A stretch of DNA of 64,000 bases, from assembly GCF_010093535.1 (NCBI RefSeq), contig NW_022985224.1, positions 184,291-248,290 of the forward strand, in the 5' to 3' direction. The notes under the pieces were generated by a model. The model saw only the letters and a list, made by a program, of their open reading frames with translations. It had not been told where the DNA came from and did not search any database. Shown here one piece after another: positions 1 through 10,505 of this stretch. The DNA is from Lindgomyces ingoldianus (taxonomy: Eukaryota > Ascomycota > Dothideomycetes > Pleosporales > Lindgomycetaceae). Position 1 is the stretch's first letter, and each line of letters opens with the position of its first letter. Both the position numbers and the translations under genes were made by a program.

Positions 1-794
1 GATAATTTCCTTCAGATGGCCCTCTCAAACGGAGGGTTTTTTAGATAAGCGGGTTTAGAATTAAGAGTCGATTTAGGATAAGATGAAGATTTGTATTCCC
101 GCCCTTGCTCTGGTAAGAAAGTTATCGTTTAGCAAAACAAGTCGAAACGCTCACCAATAACACGTCAAATCGTTCTTGCGGAGCTTTTATCGTAAGACTC
201 GTTCAATGTTCTAAAGTCGTTCAACTATCATAATCACGTGACCGTAGGATGGCGGCAAAGTTCGATCATGCCCTCGAAACTCCCCCCTCCAGACAACTGC
301 ATTTTAGTATAGAAAAAGAATTTTTTCTCGAAAATAGGTTCCCGCTCAAGACTCCACAGCAGCATTCCGCACAACGTTGTCGCACATCCTACGGCAGACA
401 GTTGATCTCGATCAGCCGGAACAAGGTTTATCGCCTTAGCATGTTCAATTCCCCCGCTTGGCTATCAGAAAAAAACGTTGCTTAGGATCTAAATGAGGCA
501 CAAGATTCTTAGCTCGCCCGTCCCGGTTTCCCAGAGTGGAGAATGTGGGGAGGCCATCGGGTACGTTTTACTGGATTAATCAACTTCGATGATCCTAGAA
601 CCAACAAGACTCTTGAGCACAATATCGAAAATTCGAAGTAAGAAATACATATGAGGAGTGGGGCAAAGACATACCTGAGTGGCGAGCGGGCATTTTGCGT
701 TTGGAACTTATATAGCGGCAGTCTTCCTTAGAGCGGTACCTAAGGGTTCGCACTGATACGCAGTCTCAAATTTCGACTACGCAAAATTTCCAAC
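1..794. other. Intergenic, no supported gene
   Basis: I see no coding region I can support. At 82-111 a short ATG-led stretch (MKICIPALAL) is followed directly by a GTAAGA donor-like sequence. This could be the first exon of a lost secreted-protein gene, but nothing downstream continues it. Confidence 0.4.
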
Positions 795-1411
795 ATGCAC
801 CTCACAATTTTATTACCGGCGCTGCTCGCTCCATTAGGTGCGTTTGCAGCTCCCCACACCCTCGGCCATGCCGTCCTCCTCAGCCGCTCGACGAAACCCA
901 AGCCCTGCTAGACCATCGTTCCAGCCCCAAATGAAACAGAAACTAAGGCACGATTCGATAAGTTTGTTGACGCTTTTATCTACCAGAAGACTATCGCCGC
1001 GGCGTTTGGATCTATTGATAAGAATTACATCGTACGCCAGCCAGACATAACCCCACCTCAATCCGCACCATCAAATGCTAACAATATTATGTGACATCTA
1101 GAACCACAATCCGACGGCGAAAAAAGGGTTCGATTCCGCGTGGAATATTTTGAGTCCGATTTGGGCGAGTCAAAATGTCACACCGCTGCGGACATTGTTC
1201 AAGGGAAATCAAGGGTGGTTGAATTACGGATCTTGGGAGGCTGTGGATCGTTATGGGATAATGGGTGTATTGTGGAACATGTACGCTGACAAAGTTCTTG
1301 CAGTTTGAGTTTTTGCTGATGGTTTCCTGGTGGGATGCCGGGAGAAACTTCCGACCAATGCTGCATTTTGAGAAAGTGACTAGGCGGTGGCTCGAGGATA
1401 AAGGGTCTTGA
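795..1411 (+). pseudogene. Decayed SnoaL-like (NTF2-fold) secreted protein
   Basis: The ATG at 795 opens a clear signal peptide (MHLTILLPALLAPLGAFAAP). The same frame runs to 1031 and includes KARFDKFVDAFIYQKTIAAA, typical of fungal SnoaL-like proteins. An intron at 1032-1101 (GTACGC donor, GCTAAC branch, CTAG acceptor) joins in phase to exon 2, which reads AWNILSPIWASQNVTPLRTL and GNQGWLNYGSWEAVDRY, again family-like. The gene is broken by an in-frame TAG at 909-911 and by an apparent one-base deletion near 1254, after which the expected WDNGCIVEH continues in the next frame. A last piece beginning WDAGRNFRP ends at a TGA just before the transposon insertion at 1421. The family assignment is from remembered consensus. 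SnoaL-like proteins share a polyketide-cyclase-type fold but most fungal members have no known reaction. Confidence 0.65.
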
Positions 1412-1420
1412 GGAAATAGG

Positions 1421-4400
1421 CAGCGTTCCCAACCGTACGTAATACGTTTCAACTCGCCGTTTTTTAGGCTGTAACTTCTCAGTTTGTTAGTACGTTTTAA
1501 CATAAAGGGAGAATTTAAATCTACTTACAGGGCGTAACTGTTACAGCTTACAATCCTCCTATGTTTTAACAGCTTGTGAGACGTTATAGCGTATACAGTC
1601 TACTAAGTCCCCTATTTTACTGTAAATATAACCCTGCTAGAGCTAGTTTTTCTGCAGTTAGAGAGCCTTAATTATTAAGCTAGAAAGCTTGTTTCTGTTG
1701 TAAGTAACAGTTTTTCTACCTCTAGAAAAAGACCTCTTACAATTGCAGCTTATAAAAGGGATAGATAAGAAGTTAAAGGCAATTTTATATAGTGTAGAGT
1801 AAGAGAGTTGTCTAACTTGTTCCTACTAAGTAAGAGAGTTAGTAAACAAAGGGCTGTTATTATTAGCTATAGTAACGTCTTTGCAGTAGCTGTTATAGTA
1901 CTACTGCAACTCTGTTGTTTTCTGCTGCTTTTTATATAAGCAGCTGCTAGTAAGGAGGCTTATGTTAATAAAAAAAGTCCTCTTAAAGCTCTTATTATAA
2001 TAGTTGCTACTAGGTAACTTGCGTCGCGTAGGCTTCTAGGTAACATTGTTGTTGTTAGCCTTAGCCTTAGCCTCTGCATTAATGTACTCTTAAAAAACAG
2101 CTTTTATTAAAGCCTTAGCTTTTTTATGCTATGTAGGGTGCTTTCTTTAGTAGTCCTTAAACTAAATAAGATAAAGTTAAAAGTTTAGAATTATTACTAT
2201 GTAGTAATAAAATATAAGTAGCTTAATAATAAACTTCTTCTAGTATGTAAGCAACTTCTCTGTGCTAAATGCTACGCTAGATTTAAGGTAGCAATTGTCA
2301 CTCTTACCCTTAAGTTTATCGCCCATACGTAGAAGCTTAGTATAGAGGTGTTACAGGTTAATAACAGACATCTAAAGAGAGCTATAGGAGCTGTTGCCCT
2401 TAAAGTGTTTTATTATAAAGTAAAAGACCTTAAGAAACTTATAAAAGTAATTAACCTCCTTCTATTTATTCTTAGTAATAACTTTAGTAAAAGCAGAGTT
2501 ACTAGGGATAGTAGAGTTTACAGAGTTATTATTAGTGCTTCTCTACTTGCGTATAAACTTAGTAATAGTGTCCTTAAGCTTAAAACAGCAGAGGAGCATA
2601 AGATAAACGCTGTGCTAGCGTACACTGCTATCTTGTATAAGATTAAGCGTCCTAAAGCTCTAGAGAGGGTTGTTGTTGTTAAAAGCAGCCTAAAAAGTTA
2701 TAAAAGCCTTCTATTATTTATGTAATGCTAGCACTGTGTTTATAAAATTGTAAAGTTTTCTAACAACTTTATAGCAGTAATAAAGGTTAAATTGTTCTTA
2801 AGAAGCTGCTTAGGCAAGCTTTGCTTTAAAAGCGCTTATTCCTTTGCTGTAGATAACTGCTTTTACTACTAGCTAGATTATATGGCTAGCGCAGCGTATA
2901 CAGTGCTTAGAGGTAAGGGGCATATTAAGATGTTAGGTAAGGGCAGAGATAGTCTTATTATTATTATTTAACACATTATTAGCTACTAGATAATAAAATT
3001 TTAACATAATTTTAAAGTTATTAACAACTTTAATAATCTCTAGCGCTTAATTTACTCTAGTATAGTTGCTATACAGGTTGCAGAAGCTAATTAGGACATT
3101 ATAGTGTTAGTAGTTAACATCTACACAGTATTGTTAGTTAGTGTTTAGTTTAATAGAGGATGCTAAGACGCTAAACTAATAAGCTAAAGTACACCTACTA
3201 ATAAAGTGCAACACTACACCTAGAAAGAAGAGGTAGTTTAGAAAAGTCTATATATTAACGCTTAACATAATTTTGCTCTAGGCTATTCTTAGCATTATTT
3301 AAATCTCCTACTTCCGCCGCGTATATCCCTGCTGCACGTAGGACAAATATGTGGTGTTAGACACTAGGAGGGCGGCAAGAAGATTAGCTTTATTTTAGGT
3401 AATAATGCCCTAAAGTTCTGCTAATAATGCTATATAGAAGAAAATATTATAAAGTATTACCTAGTTAACAACTACTACTTATAAAGCTTTCTCCTGCTAA
3501 ACACTATAAAAGATAATATATAACAAGCCTGTAACCTTATAAGCTACTTTAAATAGACTTAAGGGGATTCTTAGCCTATTAAGTAAGAAAGCGCCCTTAC
3601 TTCCCCTACTAATGTCTATCTAGTGCTTCTTCCTAAGGTAGTAGATAATATAAGCGTAACTATTAACTTTCTTTACCCCTCTGTAATTACCCTTAGTGTG
3701 GCACCTCCTGCAGAGCTACAACTTTATCCTAGAGGCGTCTCTCTTGTTGTTATACACTAAATTAGCTTTATAAAGCTATATCTAGGATAACTAATAATTG
3801 CTATGTAATTAGCTCTTGTGCTTTACCTAGTATCTAAGCCTTTTTAGCCTTAACTTTCTGTTTCCTATCTAGACGTTGTCCTACTTAATAGCAAATAATA
3901 CCCTGTTGTTAAGAGTAGAGTTGTCTAGGTACTCCTTTATAAGGGCTAAGAGACTATTAGATAGCGTGCTATTATAAGAGAAGACTAAGGACTCTAACAA
4001 CAAGGACCTTAATTAGGCAAGTTAACAAGAACTAGCGTAATAAGTAACCCTAGTTTAGTAGGAAAAGCTAGCTTAAAAGGATCCTTAGAATAAGGCTGTA
4101 CGCCTGCTACGCTAGAGGAACTAGGACATCTAGCTTATAATAGGTAAGTCTATAGGCAATTATAATTCTTAACTAAAATTATAGAATCCTACGCCTTAAT
4201 CCCCTCCTCTGCTAGCTCCTTAATTGTTGTACAAACTGCAGAGTTTTTACCTAATTGTTACTCTAAAAACACAACTTTAAACACCCTCCTAACGCGTCCC
4301 TATAGCTGTCTAATAAGACCTCATATTACTAGGAAATATCGTCTCTCCGAGACGTATTACGGTCCGTAATGGGAGCTGGCTCCTACGTACGTTACGGCTC

Positions 4401-4483
4401 ACACTCCTCCTACGTTTCAACGGCTCACGTGACTGCTACGTTCACGTATCTACGAGTCGTAGTACGTACGGTTGGGAACGCTG
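1421..4483. mobile_element. hAT-like DNA transposon, RIP-degraded, full length (copy 1)
   Basis: The element is bounded by perfect 21-bp terminal inverted repeats at 1421-1441 and 4463-4483; the left one starts CAGCGTTCCCAACCGTACGT. It is flanked by a perfect 8-bp direct duplication GAAATAGG at 1413-1420 and 4484-4491. An 8-bp duplication with CAG-starting termini is characteristic of the hAT superfamily. The interior is very AT-rich and saturated with TAA/TAG on both strands, as expected after RIP. The longest open piece (2348-2725, 125 residues) is not recognisable as transposase. A second copy at 25117-28173 aligns along its length in the same orientation. The family call rests on termini and target duplication, not on protein; P-type elements also make 8-bp duplications. 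Strand is left open because the coding direction is unclear. Confidence 0.85.
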
Positions 4484-4491
4484 GAAATAGG

Positions 4492-5184
4492 AGAACGCTT
4501 GGGCTTGGGTCGAAATATATGGCAGACATCATAGAATGGTACGCTTCATATTGCGTTCAACGCAACGGCCTACGACGCTCATAGATCGAGGAAGTGCAAC
4601 CAAAAATCCCTCCTCATGTTTTCAGTAAGCTCAATTCCATCCAAACTACATCCAACTCCACGCTCCAGTTAGCTATTAAGATTCAATCACATTGGACATA
4701 TTCCACCACTAGAACATACTTGAAGAGCAACATCGATGTCGAATAGGGAAACTACAGCCGGAGAGCAGGATTCGATTTTGTGTGGCGAGAATTAGGACCT
4801 CTTCAAAATAGGTTGGCTGGGAGAATATGGTGGTACGGACGATTTGTTTGGGATGCGCTCTTTGGTTGATTGTACTTTTGGGTTGAAATTGAACGGATGA
4901 GGGACCTGAGAAATTGGGTTCACTATATATGTAACGACTAAGGTAGTAGTTCAAGACACAAATATTTAACCCCGACTCTAAGGCGAGAATGGCCTAGGAT
5001 GGGGATATGGATGTAGCTCGAATAGTAGAAAGTACCTTACTAACAGACTCGTTAAGTAAGTCAGCAAATGAGATACTGTGAATACCGAGGGGAATGAGAG
5101 AGATGGTGGAAGATGATGGCATCAATCTCGGCGCTACTATTTCTTTACGTACAGATTTCCAATACGAGCAGCCTTAGAGCGAGA
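4492..5184. other. Intergenic, no supported gene
   Basis: Between the transposon and the degenerate reading frames further right I find no convincing coding segment. An 81-codon minus-strand frame at 4709-4954 shows no recognisable domain. Confidence 0.4.
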
Positions 5185-5898
5185 ACACTGATGACATGCC
5201 TGCCGCGCTGCATCTCGAGGAAGAGCCGGCAGAGTTCTTGTGCTCTCTATTGATACAAATAATACTGTTATTGCATTGATATCTAGGACCACCTTCGCCT
5301 ATTAGTTGTGGTCTTGGATTTGAGGTTCCCGGCGCTGCATTAGTTTACTGGGTACTACCGAGAGTCTGAACTACTGCTACATTGCCTAGGGTTATTGCAT
5401 GAATTACAGGTATGCTCTCACCATCGCCATTGGTAGCCCAGTCATACCAGGTTGGTGGTACCCCTACATGTTTCTTCAGTATAGCAACATCCTAGGATAT
5501 CTTCCCCTCGAACCCTTTCGTAGATGACCTATCTGAGGCTCACCCGGACACCGCCCAACATAGTTGGTGTCAGGACTATAGATAGAAGGGCATAGAGGCA
5601 TGATGTCCTTGTGTTCTGATAAGGTGCTATCGGAATTGACCTTCTCACAGCAGGGGTGAATGGGTGGAACGGGGAAAGGACGTGAAGGGCCCAGAGAAAT
5701 GATGTCTGGCGGCAGGTTGCAATCACTAATACCGTAGGTTACGTTTGTGCAAAAGCTATTATCTGCGCAGGCTGAGCGACACATGGTCATGTTCCATCCC
5801 AACTCGTGGTGCTCCAACTCTTTCAGCCACAGCAAATGCCCAGCCATGCCATGTGCTTTCTCAGAGGGGATGTACACAATGAGGTATCTTGTACACAC
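5185..5898 (-). pseudogene. Degenerate cysteine-rich, probably secreted protein remnant
   Basis: Minus-strand reading from 5898 gives a Cys-rich stretch (CRSACADNSFCTNVTYG, then CNLPPD, PCC, PLCPSIY and RCPGEP). It runs to a stop at 5476. In another frame it appears to continue with TWYDWATNGDGESIPVIHAI and LGNVAVVQTL, then a TAA, then a tail with further cysteines (CNNSIICINREH) down to about 5185. Gene-like runs in two frames separated by stops suggest a decayed gene. The family is not identified. It looks extracellular because of Cys pairs and an N-glycosylation sequon (NVT), but no signal peptide is visible. It could be chance. Confidence 0.3.
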
Positions 5899-6217
5899 AC
5901 ATTCCAGCTAATGGGAAACCAGCATCATGTCGTTCAGTCGAGTCAGTAATGACCGGAAGTCTGCTAGGAAAGTATTGATTCTATTCCAAGATAAAATTGC
6001 ACTTAAAGGCTGATACTCGCACCACCGGTCAACCTAGCCTGATAAGCTTATCATACTTCAACCCGAAGCCTTATACGTCACTTAAGCTATAGATGCTGTG
6101 TGCTACAAAATGAAGCTAAAATCTATCCGTAAGCCTGCTGGAGATCGGAAGACTCTTGTATTAATTTGGAGCCTCTAACGCAGCCGTATTATGTAGAGAT
6201 ACAGACACTAGTAGATA

Positions 6218-6613
6218 GTGGCTTGGCCTGGCTACAGTATCAAGGCTTGTGCACTCTACACTGAACTGGACTGCAAGCGAGGAATACCCACACTGGATCG
6301 TTGTTCGACGGCAAGCGACGAAGAATGGGATAACTTCAGGCCTCCAACTGTTATGTATGTTCCCTTCCAACATGGAGTGTTGTCTGACCTTCTGCTTCCC
6401 CTCTACGCACCACGTGCTAACCCAGGATAGTGGGACGGGACTATGGACATTCTGAGGACGGTAGGCTACAGGAATGGGCAGTCTTCAGGGGTCTGTGTCG
6501 ATGATTGCGACTGTGTTTGTGATGGCTTGAAGCTGAACTGTCATAGCAATGAGAATGTTCCACCTATATGCACGGAATGGGGGTTGAAAGCTTGCAGAGC
6601 CCAGTTTGATTGA
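6218..6613 (+). pseudogene. Broken paralogue of the small cysteine-rich secreted protein at 8618-9080
   Basis: Two exon-like segments match the intact gene at 8618-9080. The first (about 6239-6353) has SIKACA and DRCSTASDEEWDNFRPP, matching STKACG and SACQSTLHPNLNFRPH in the intact copy. A good intron follows (GTATGT donor at 6354, GTGCTAAC branch, CCAG acceptor at 6427). The second segment reads DILRTVGYRN, then CVDDCDCVCDGLKLNC and ends CRAQFD-stop at 6613, matching ILGNVGCTKN and CVQNCKCKCNGLNLSC. The obvious splice gives the wrong phase for the second segment, which also has an in-frame TAG at its start, and no signal peptide is preserved upstream. I therefore call it broken. An unusual splice that restores it cannot be excluded. 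Confidence 0.55.
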
Positions 6614-6960
6614 TCACTACGTAAAATCTAGTACAGGGGCACGTTAATCATTTAAATTGCTGGGTTTTCTGCGTATCTATCGGGATCCAAGTGTTCTATC
6701 GAGTCTTTTCTGTACTTTACATTACGTACTTTATCACAATCCTTTCTCACTTTTTTGTCATATCTGGGCTCTTTCAATCGTGACAATTTCTTCGATCATT
6801 GTGCTATGGCTAGTTCCAAAAGAAAGAACTGATCTTCAGACAAATTTGCGGCCGGTATCCTGTAACACAGAGATATCTCTGACGGTTCCTGCGATAATAT
6901 CAGCATAGCTACTCCAGAGACCAGGGAGTGTCAGCGGCGAAGAAACCCAACAACCCTGGT

Positions 6961-7578
6961 CAGGGCTTCCAACGAGGCGTAGTACTGTACGATTGGGCGA
7001 TTTTAAGGCCTGTACAGGTGAGATTTTGTGTACGTTCGTACAACAGGGAGGAGGAGAGGTAGGTGTACGTATTGTAACTGTTACAGCTCACGTGATCTAT
7101 ACAAGTAGTACAATTTAATTAGTGTACGCTGTACTCTAGTTAAAACAGCTAAGACTATAGGTCTCTAGAGATGCAAGATTAAGGTCTAATTAACTATAAA
7201 ATAACTAGTTCTCCCTAGTAACAAGAGTAGATAGGACTAGATAAGGCCTGTAAGGCGGCAAAAGGCGTGGATACATAACTCTGCAATAGAAAATAGTCTG
7301 TAATAGGCATTTTTGAGACGACAGACTGCAGATAGATAGATTAAAACCCTTAGAAAGAGATTTAAGCGTCTGCAGGCCTCCTGCTCGCCAGAGCTCTCCT
7401 ACCCCTCCAGAACCCCTATATAAACTTCCTAAAAGGGTAATACGATCTGTACTACGTACCGTACCTAGGGCATCATTAAACGTACAGTACAGCTCACGAA
7501 CTCGGTACGTTTGTACTGAACACGTGACCGTTATAGTTCACTTTGTACGGACCGTAGTACGGCCCGTTGGAAGCCCTG
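6961..7578. mobile_element. Miniature hAT-like element (MITE), 618 bp
   Basis: Imperfect terminal inverted repeats begin CAGGGCTTCCAACG at 6961 and end with the inverse, CGTTGGAAGCCCTG, at 7578. Similarity continues inward through CGTA-rich sequence. A perfect 8-bp duplication ACCCTGGT flanks it at 6953-6960 and 7579-7586. The termini resemble those of the 3.06-kb elements (CAGCGTTCCCAACC and CAGCGTGGCCAACA). The block GTAACTGTTACAGCT at 7074-7088 is identical to 1534-1548 inside copy 1. There is no coding capacity, so it would depend on a transposase supplied elsewhere. It sits between the two copies of the cysteine-rich protein family. Confidence 0.85.
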
Positions 7579-7586
7579 ACCCTGGT

Positions 7587-8617
7587 TACCACCACGAGAT
7601 TGCCGAGGACTCACCCGAGCTAAGGCCTTCCTACGATAGTACGTCAGGTTCTCTCGAATTTGTTATTTTCTAGTTAACATGATAATAGAAGCTCAATTGA
7701 CCAGGAGGAGCACTTCAAATGCAGCTGTCTGTTGCTAGTCGCGAACTTTCGCTACAAATGGCACCATGTCTTCGAGGCGCTTCTTAGGTCAACTGCCCTA
7801 CAAGTGTTGGCTCTTTCCAGGAGAGAAGCAAGCCACCCTGTCCGTGCCTACATCCAAGTATCTTCCGCCGGCAACGTTGCCTATTCAAATCTTTATTTTG
7901 AGGTAGGCCTGAGCCCTTATATTCATATCACCACAAATCTGAATACATTACCTATGGAACAGCCCTTTTAGCGCCATTCTATTTCTTTCTGCGACCACAT
8001 CTTACTATGCTGTATCGAGTCTAGGTGGGCCTATCAATAGCCGAGGCTAAAAGGCTTGAGCTTTCGGAGTGAATTAAGGAAAATGTTACAATTAAGTAAT
8101 TAGTCGACGGAGGGGTCTCAAACATGCTAAATCGATTCAGAAGTTACAACGTTTAAACGTGGTTTCACAGCAAATTAGCTAGGAAGAGTACGCGCAGACC
8201 CTCTCCGCACTCGCTAATTATAGGTTCCTAATGATCATTCGCCCCATGCGGATAATTTTACACCTTCAGTCATTGAGCGCGAAAAGCTACATCGGGCGTA
8301 AAAGTCACCTGGCCTGCCGCGCATTGAATCGGTCGGATTTGTTGGACATAAACCACGCCTAAACATCGGATGGGATCGATACACGCTAAAGAAAATGTTT
8401 CAGGTGAGGACCGAAGTCGGAAGTGATTCAGCCCCATCCTCGAGGATGCTAGATTCACAGCCACCATGTGTAACCATGTCCTTGCTTTCTTGTTCTTGTA
8501 ACCCCAAGTCTCACCAGTTCTACAGCTTTGCTTCTCAAGCCTCATTACCGTCCAACTGACATTAATCAACCTTTCTCCGGTTCACGTCAGCTTCGATCAT
8601 ACCAGCCTCGTTGTGAG
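7587..8617. other. Intergenic, no supported gene
   Basis: No coding region recognised. This is the upstream region of the small secreted protein gene. Open frames at 7732-7971 (+) and 8270-8569 (-) have no family resemblance. Confidence 0.4.
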
Positions 8618-9080
8618 ATGCAGCTTCAGAAGATCGCACTGTTCGGACTAATCAGCTTCAGCACCAAAGCTTGTGGGAGTAAGTGAAATTCTCTAGAAGA
8701 CAACGTGACGAAAGTTCAAACTAACCTCAGGTAGGTCAAGTTGCGATCAAAGACAATGCAAATCAATGCGACACCGCTGAGAGTGATCGTAGTGCTTGCC
8801 AAAGCACCTTACATCCGAATCTGAATTTCAGACCCCACTCTCGGGATGTAAGTCAGCCCTCTTCAACCAGCTCATCTCATCGTGTGTTAAAGCCACATAG
8901 GAGCGCCAACCCTGGATTCTGGGTAACGTGGGATGTACCAAGAACTTATCAACAGAATTCTGCGTCCAAAATTGCAAGTGCAAGTGCAATGGTTTGAACC
9001 TGAGCTGTCCTAGTGCACCTACGTGCACACCAGAAGAATCTTCCCTCTGCGAAAAGTACTGCATATGTTGGACTCCTTGA
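8618..9080 (+). CDS. Small secreted cysteine-rich protein (effector-like), 117 aa
   Basis: Three exons: 8618-8678, 8735-8847 and 8901-9080. The introns have GTAAGT donors; the first has a CTAAC branch, and acceptor GTAG at 8734 is required to stay in frame, not CTCAG at 8730. The protein starts MQLQKIALFGLISFSTKACG, a short hydrophobic leader, and has 13 cysteines. Ten lie in the last 60 residues, with a C-x3-C-x-C-x-C-x-G-L-x-L-x-C core and then spaced single cysteines, a pattern suited to a disulphide-locked extracellular protein. No known domain is recognised. Small size, secretion, Cys density and a transposon-rich location fit candidate effector or other apoplastic proteins, but that role is inference. 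A broken paralogue lies at 6218-6613, on the other side of the miniature transposon. Confidence 0.7.
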
Positions 9081-9254
9081 TATTTTCCTTAGCTATGGGA
9101 CTGGGTTAGGTTGATCAGCGGCTCGGCACACGGTATATGGAGTAATTATTCAATGGATAAGTGAACGGTCAATGTAGTGCTTCAGATTTGTCTCCCGTGT
9201 TGGACGGCTTTTCCTGATTCGCTGACTGCTTGGATTATTAAAGCTCGCGGCATT

Positions 9255-10505
9255 TCACCTAACGATATTGGTGCAGACGCAAAATTTCGAAGAATAGAGC
9301 TCAATCCTCAAGATTGATGGTCTCTCAATCAACACTAACTCTGAGAATCGTAGGGCATTCGATACGTCTTCTTCATATACATTATGCTTGGATATGCTTG
9401 GATATGCCTCCCCCAAAATCCACCAATCGAACAGATCGTGCACTGCTGTGAAAAGATCATATGACGCCATCGTCCACACATCGATCTCAATCTCTAGAGA
9501 GGTTAAATACTAATGTGAACCCATGATCTCCGCTGTCATCACCTAGCTTGAGGTTTTAATATAGAGACACATTGGGGCATGACGCCCTGTCGGCTGTCCG
9601 AACAATGATCTTCCACCCAAATAAGAGTAAATCTCTCTCCACAGGAGATTCGAGGTCAAACTGGTCGAATTAGAAGTTCGATTCAATCCCAGAAACCATA
9701 ATGTGCTTCTAGCGGCGAAGTAAGACAATATATGTGTTTGATTAGACAGTGATTTTCTTCTGGTCATTAATATGATGGTCAGCAGGTTATCTAAACCGTG
9801 ATTTTGGGCCACTAGCTGAACTGCATCCTCAGAATGCTTCGGCAGAACATGCAAGGTGTTCTAGATCTCATCTTGGATTCCTACCTCAAATTCCTCCAGC
9901 ATTGCTTGTAAGCCCCCATCAGCTCTTTCATCAACTGCTGCTCGAGCCCGTAGTAACAGAAGTAGCACCTCATCCAACACAGGCATGTCTCGCAAGAAAC
10001 GGTAATAGAACGCGGCTTCTAAGGCTAACGAAATCAGGCTTTCTAGCCTCGTATTGGCATCCGCGCCGTTGTCAAGAAGCAATTTGATTGCTCCAAGGTC
10101 GAGATAGAGCACTGCCGTTGCAAGTGACCTCCTCCCACTTCTGCCAATCTTGTTATTTGGATTGGCTCCGATCTGGAGGAGATACCTGGCGGCTTCCAGG
10201 TTCTCGCGATTTATAGCTACATCCAGTGCTTTTCTCAAGGCTACTGATTTTCTGAGCTCACAATGGACGATTAGATGATCCTATTGCATTTGGATCATGT
10301 TCGTTCCGCCCATCGCGGATGCAGCTATGAGTGCGCTCAGGAGCCCGCTGCCAATGGAGAAGAATTGTCCATGAAAAGCGTCGAGAGTGTTAAAAAGTGT
10401 TGCTAGTGCATCTATTCGCTGGCTTGGCGGGCAGCGCAAACTGTTGTAAATATAGAGGTAGTGTAAGCATGCAGCTATGTAAGAGGCTGATGAAGTAAAG
10501 TGCAT
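9255..10505 (-). pseudogene. Ankyrin-repeat protein, interrupted by four TAG codons
   Basis: One minus-strand frame runs from ATG at 10505 to TGA at 9255, broken only by TAG at 10281-10283, 9861-9863, 9543-9545 and 9510-9512. Ankyrin repeats are visible in the middle: LEAARYLLQIGANPN, then LGAIKLLLDNGADANTR and a third helical pair. The N-terminal part is hydrophobic or helical and unassigned; the C-terminal part after 9861 is unassigned. That four stops in the same frame are all TAG is compatible with CAG-to-TAG (C-to-T at CpA) mutation, the preferred RIP change, on a once-open frame of about 417 codons. Introns around single stops cannot be fully excluded, but no good splice pair is seen at them. 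Confidence 0.6.

Noticed and set aside
1128..1138. GGTTCGATTCC, a match to the tRNA B-box
   Set aside because: It lies in exon 2 of the SnoaL-like pseudogene and no cloverleaf can be formed around it.
2348..2725. 125-codon frame inside hAT copy 1 as a live gene
   Set aside because: It lies in RIP-degraded sequence, starts with a non-ATG codon, and matches no transposase motif I recognise.
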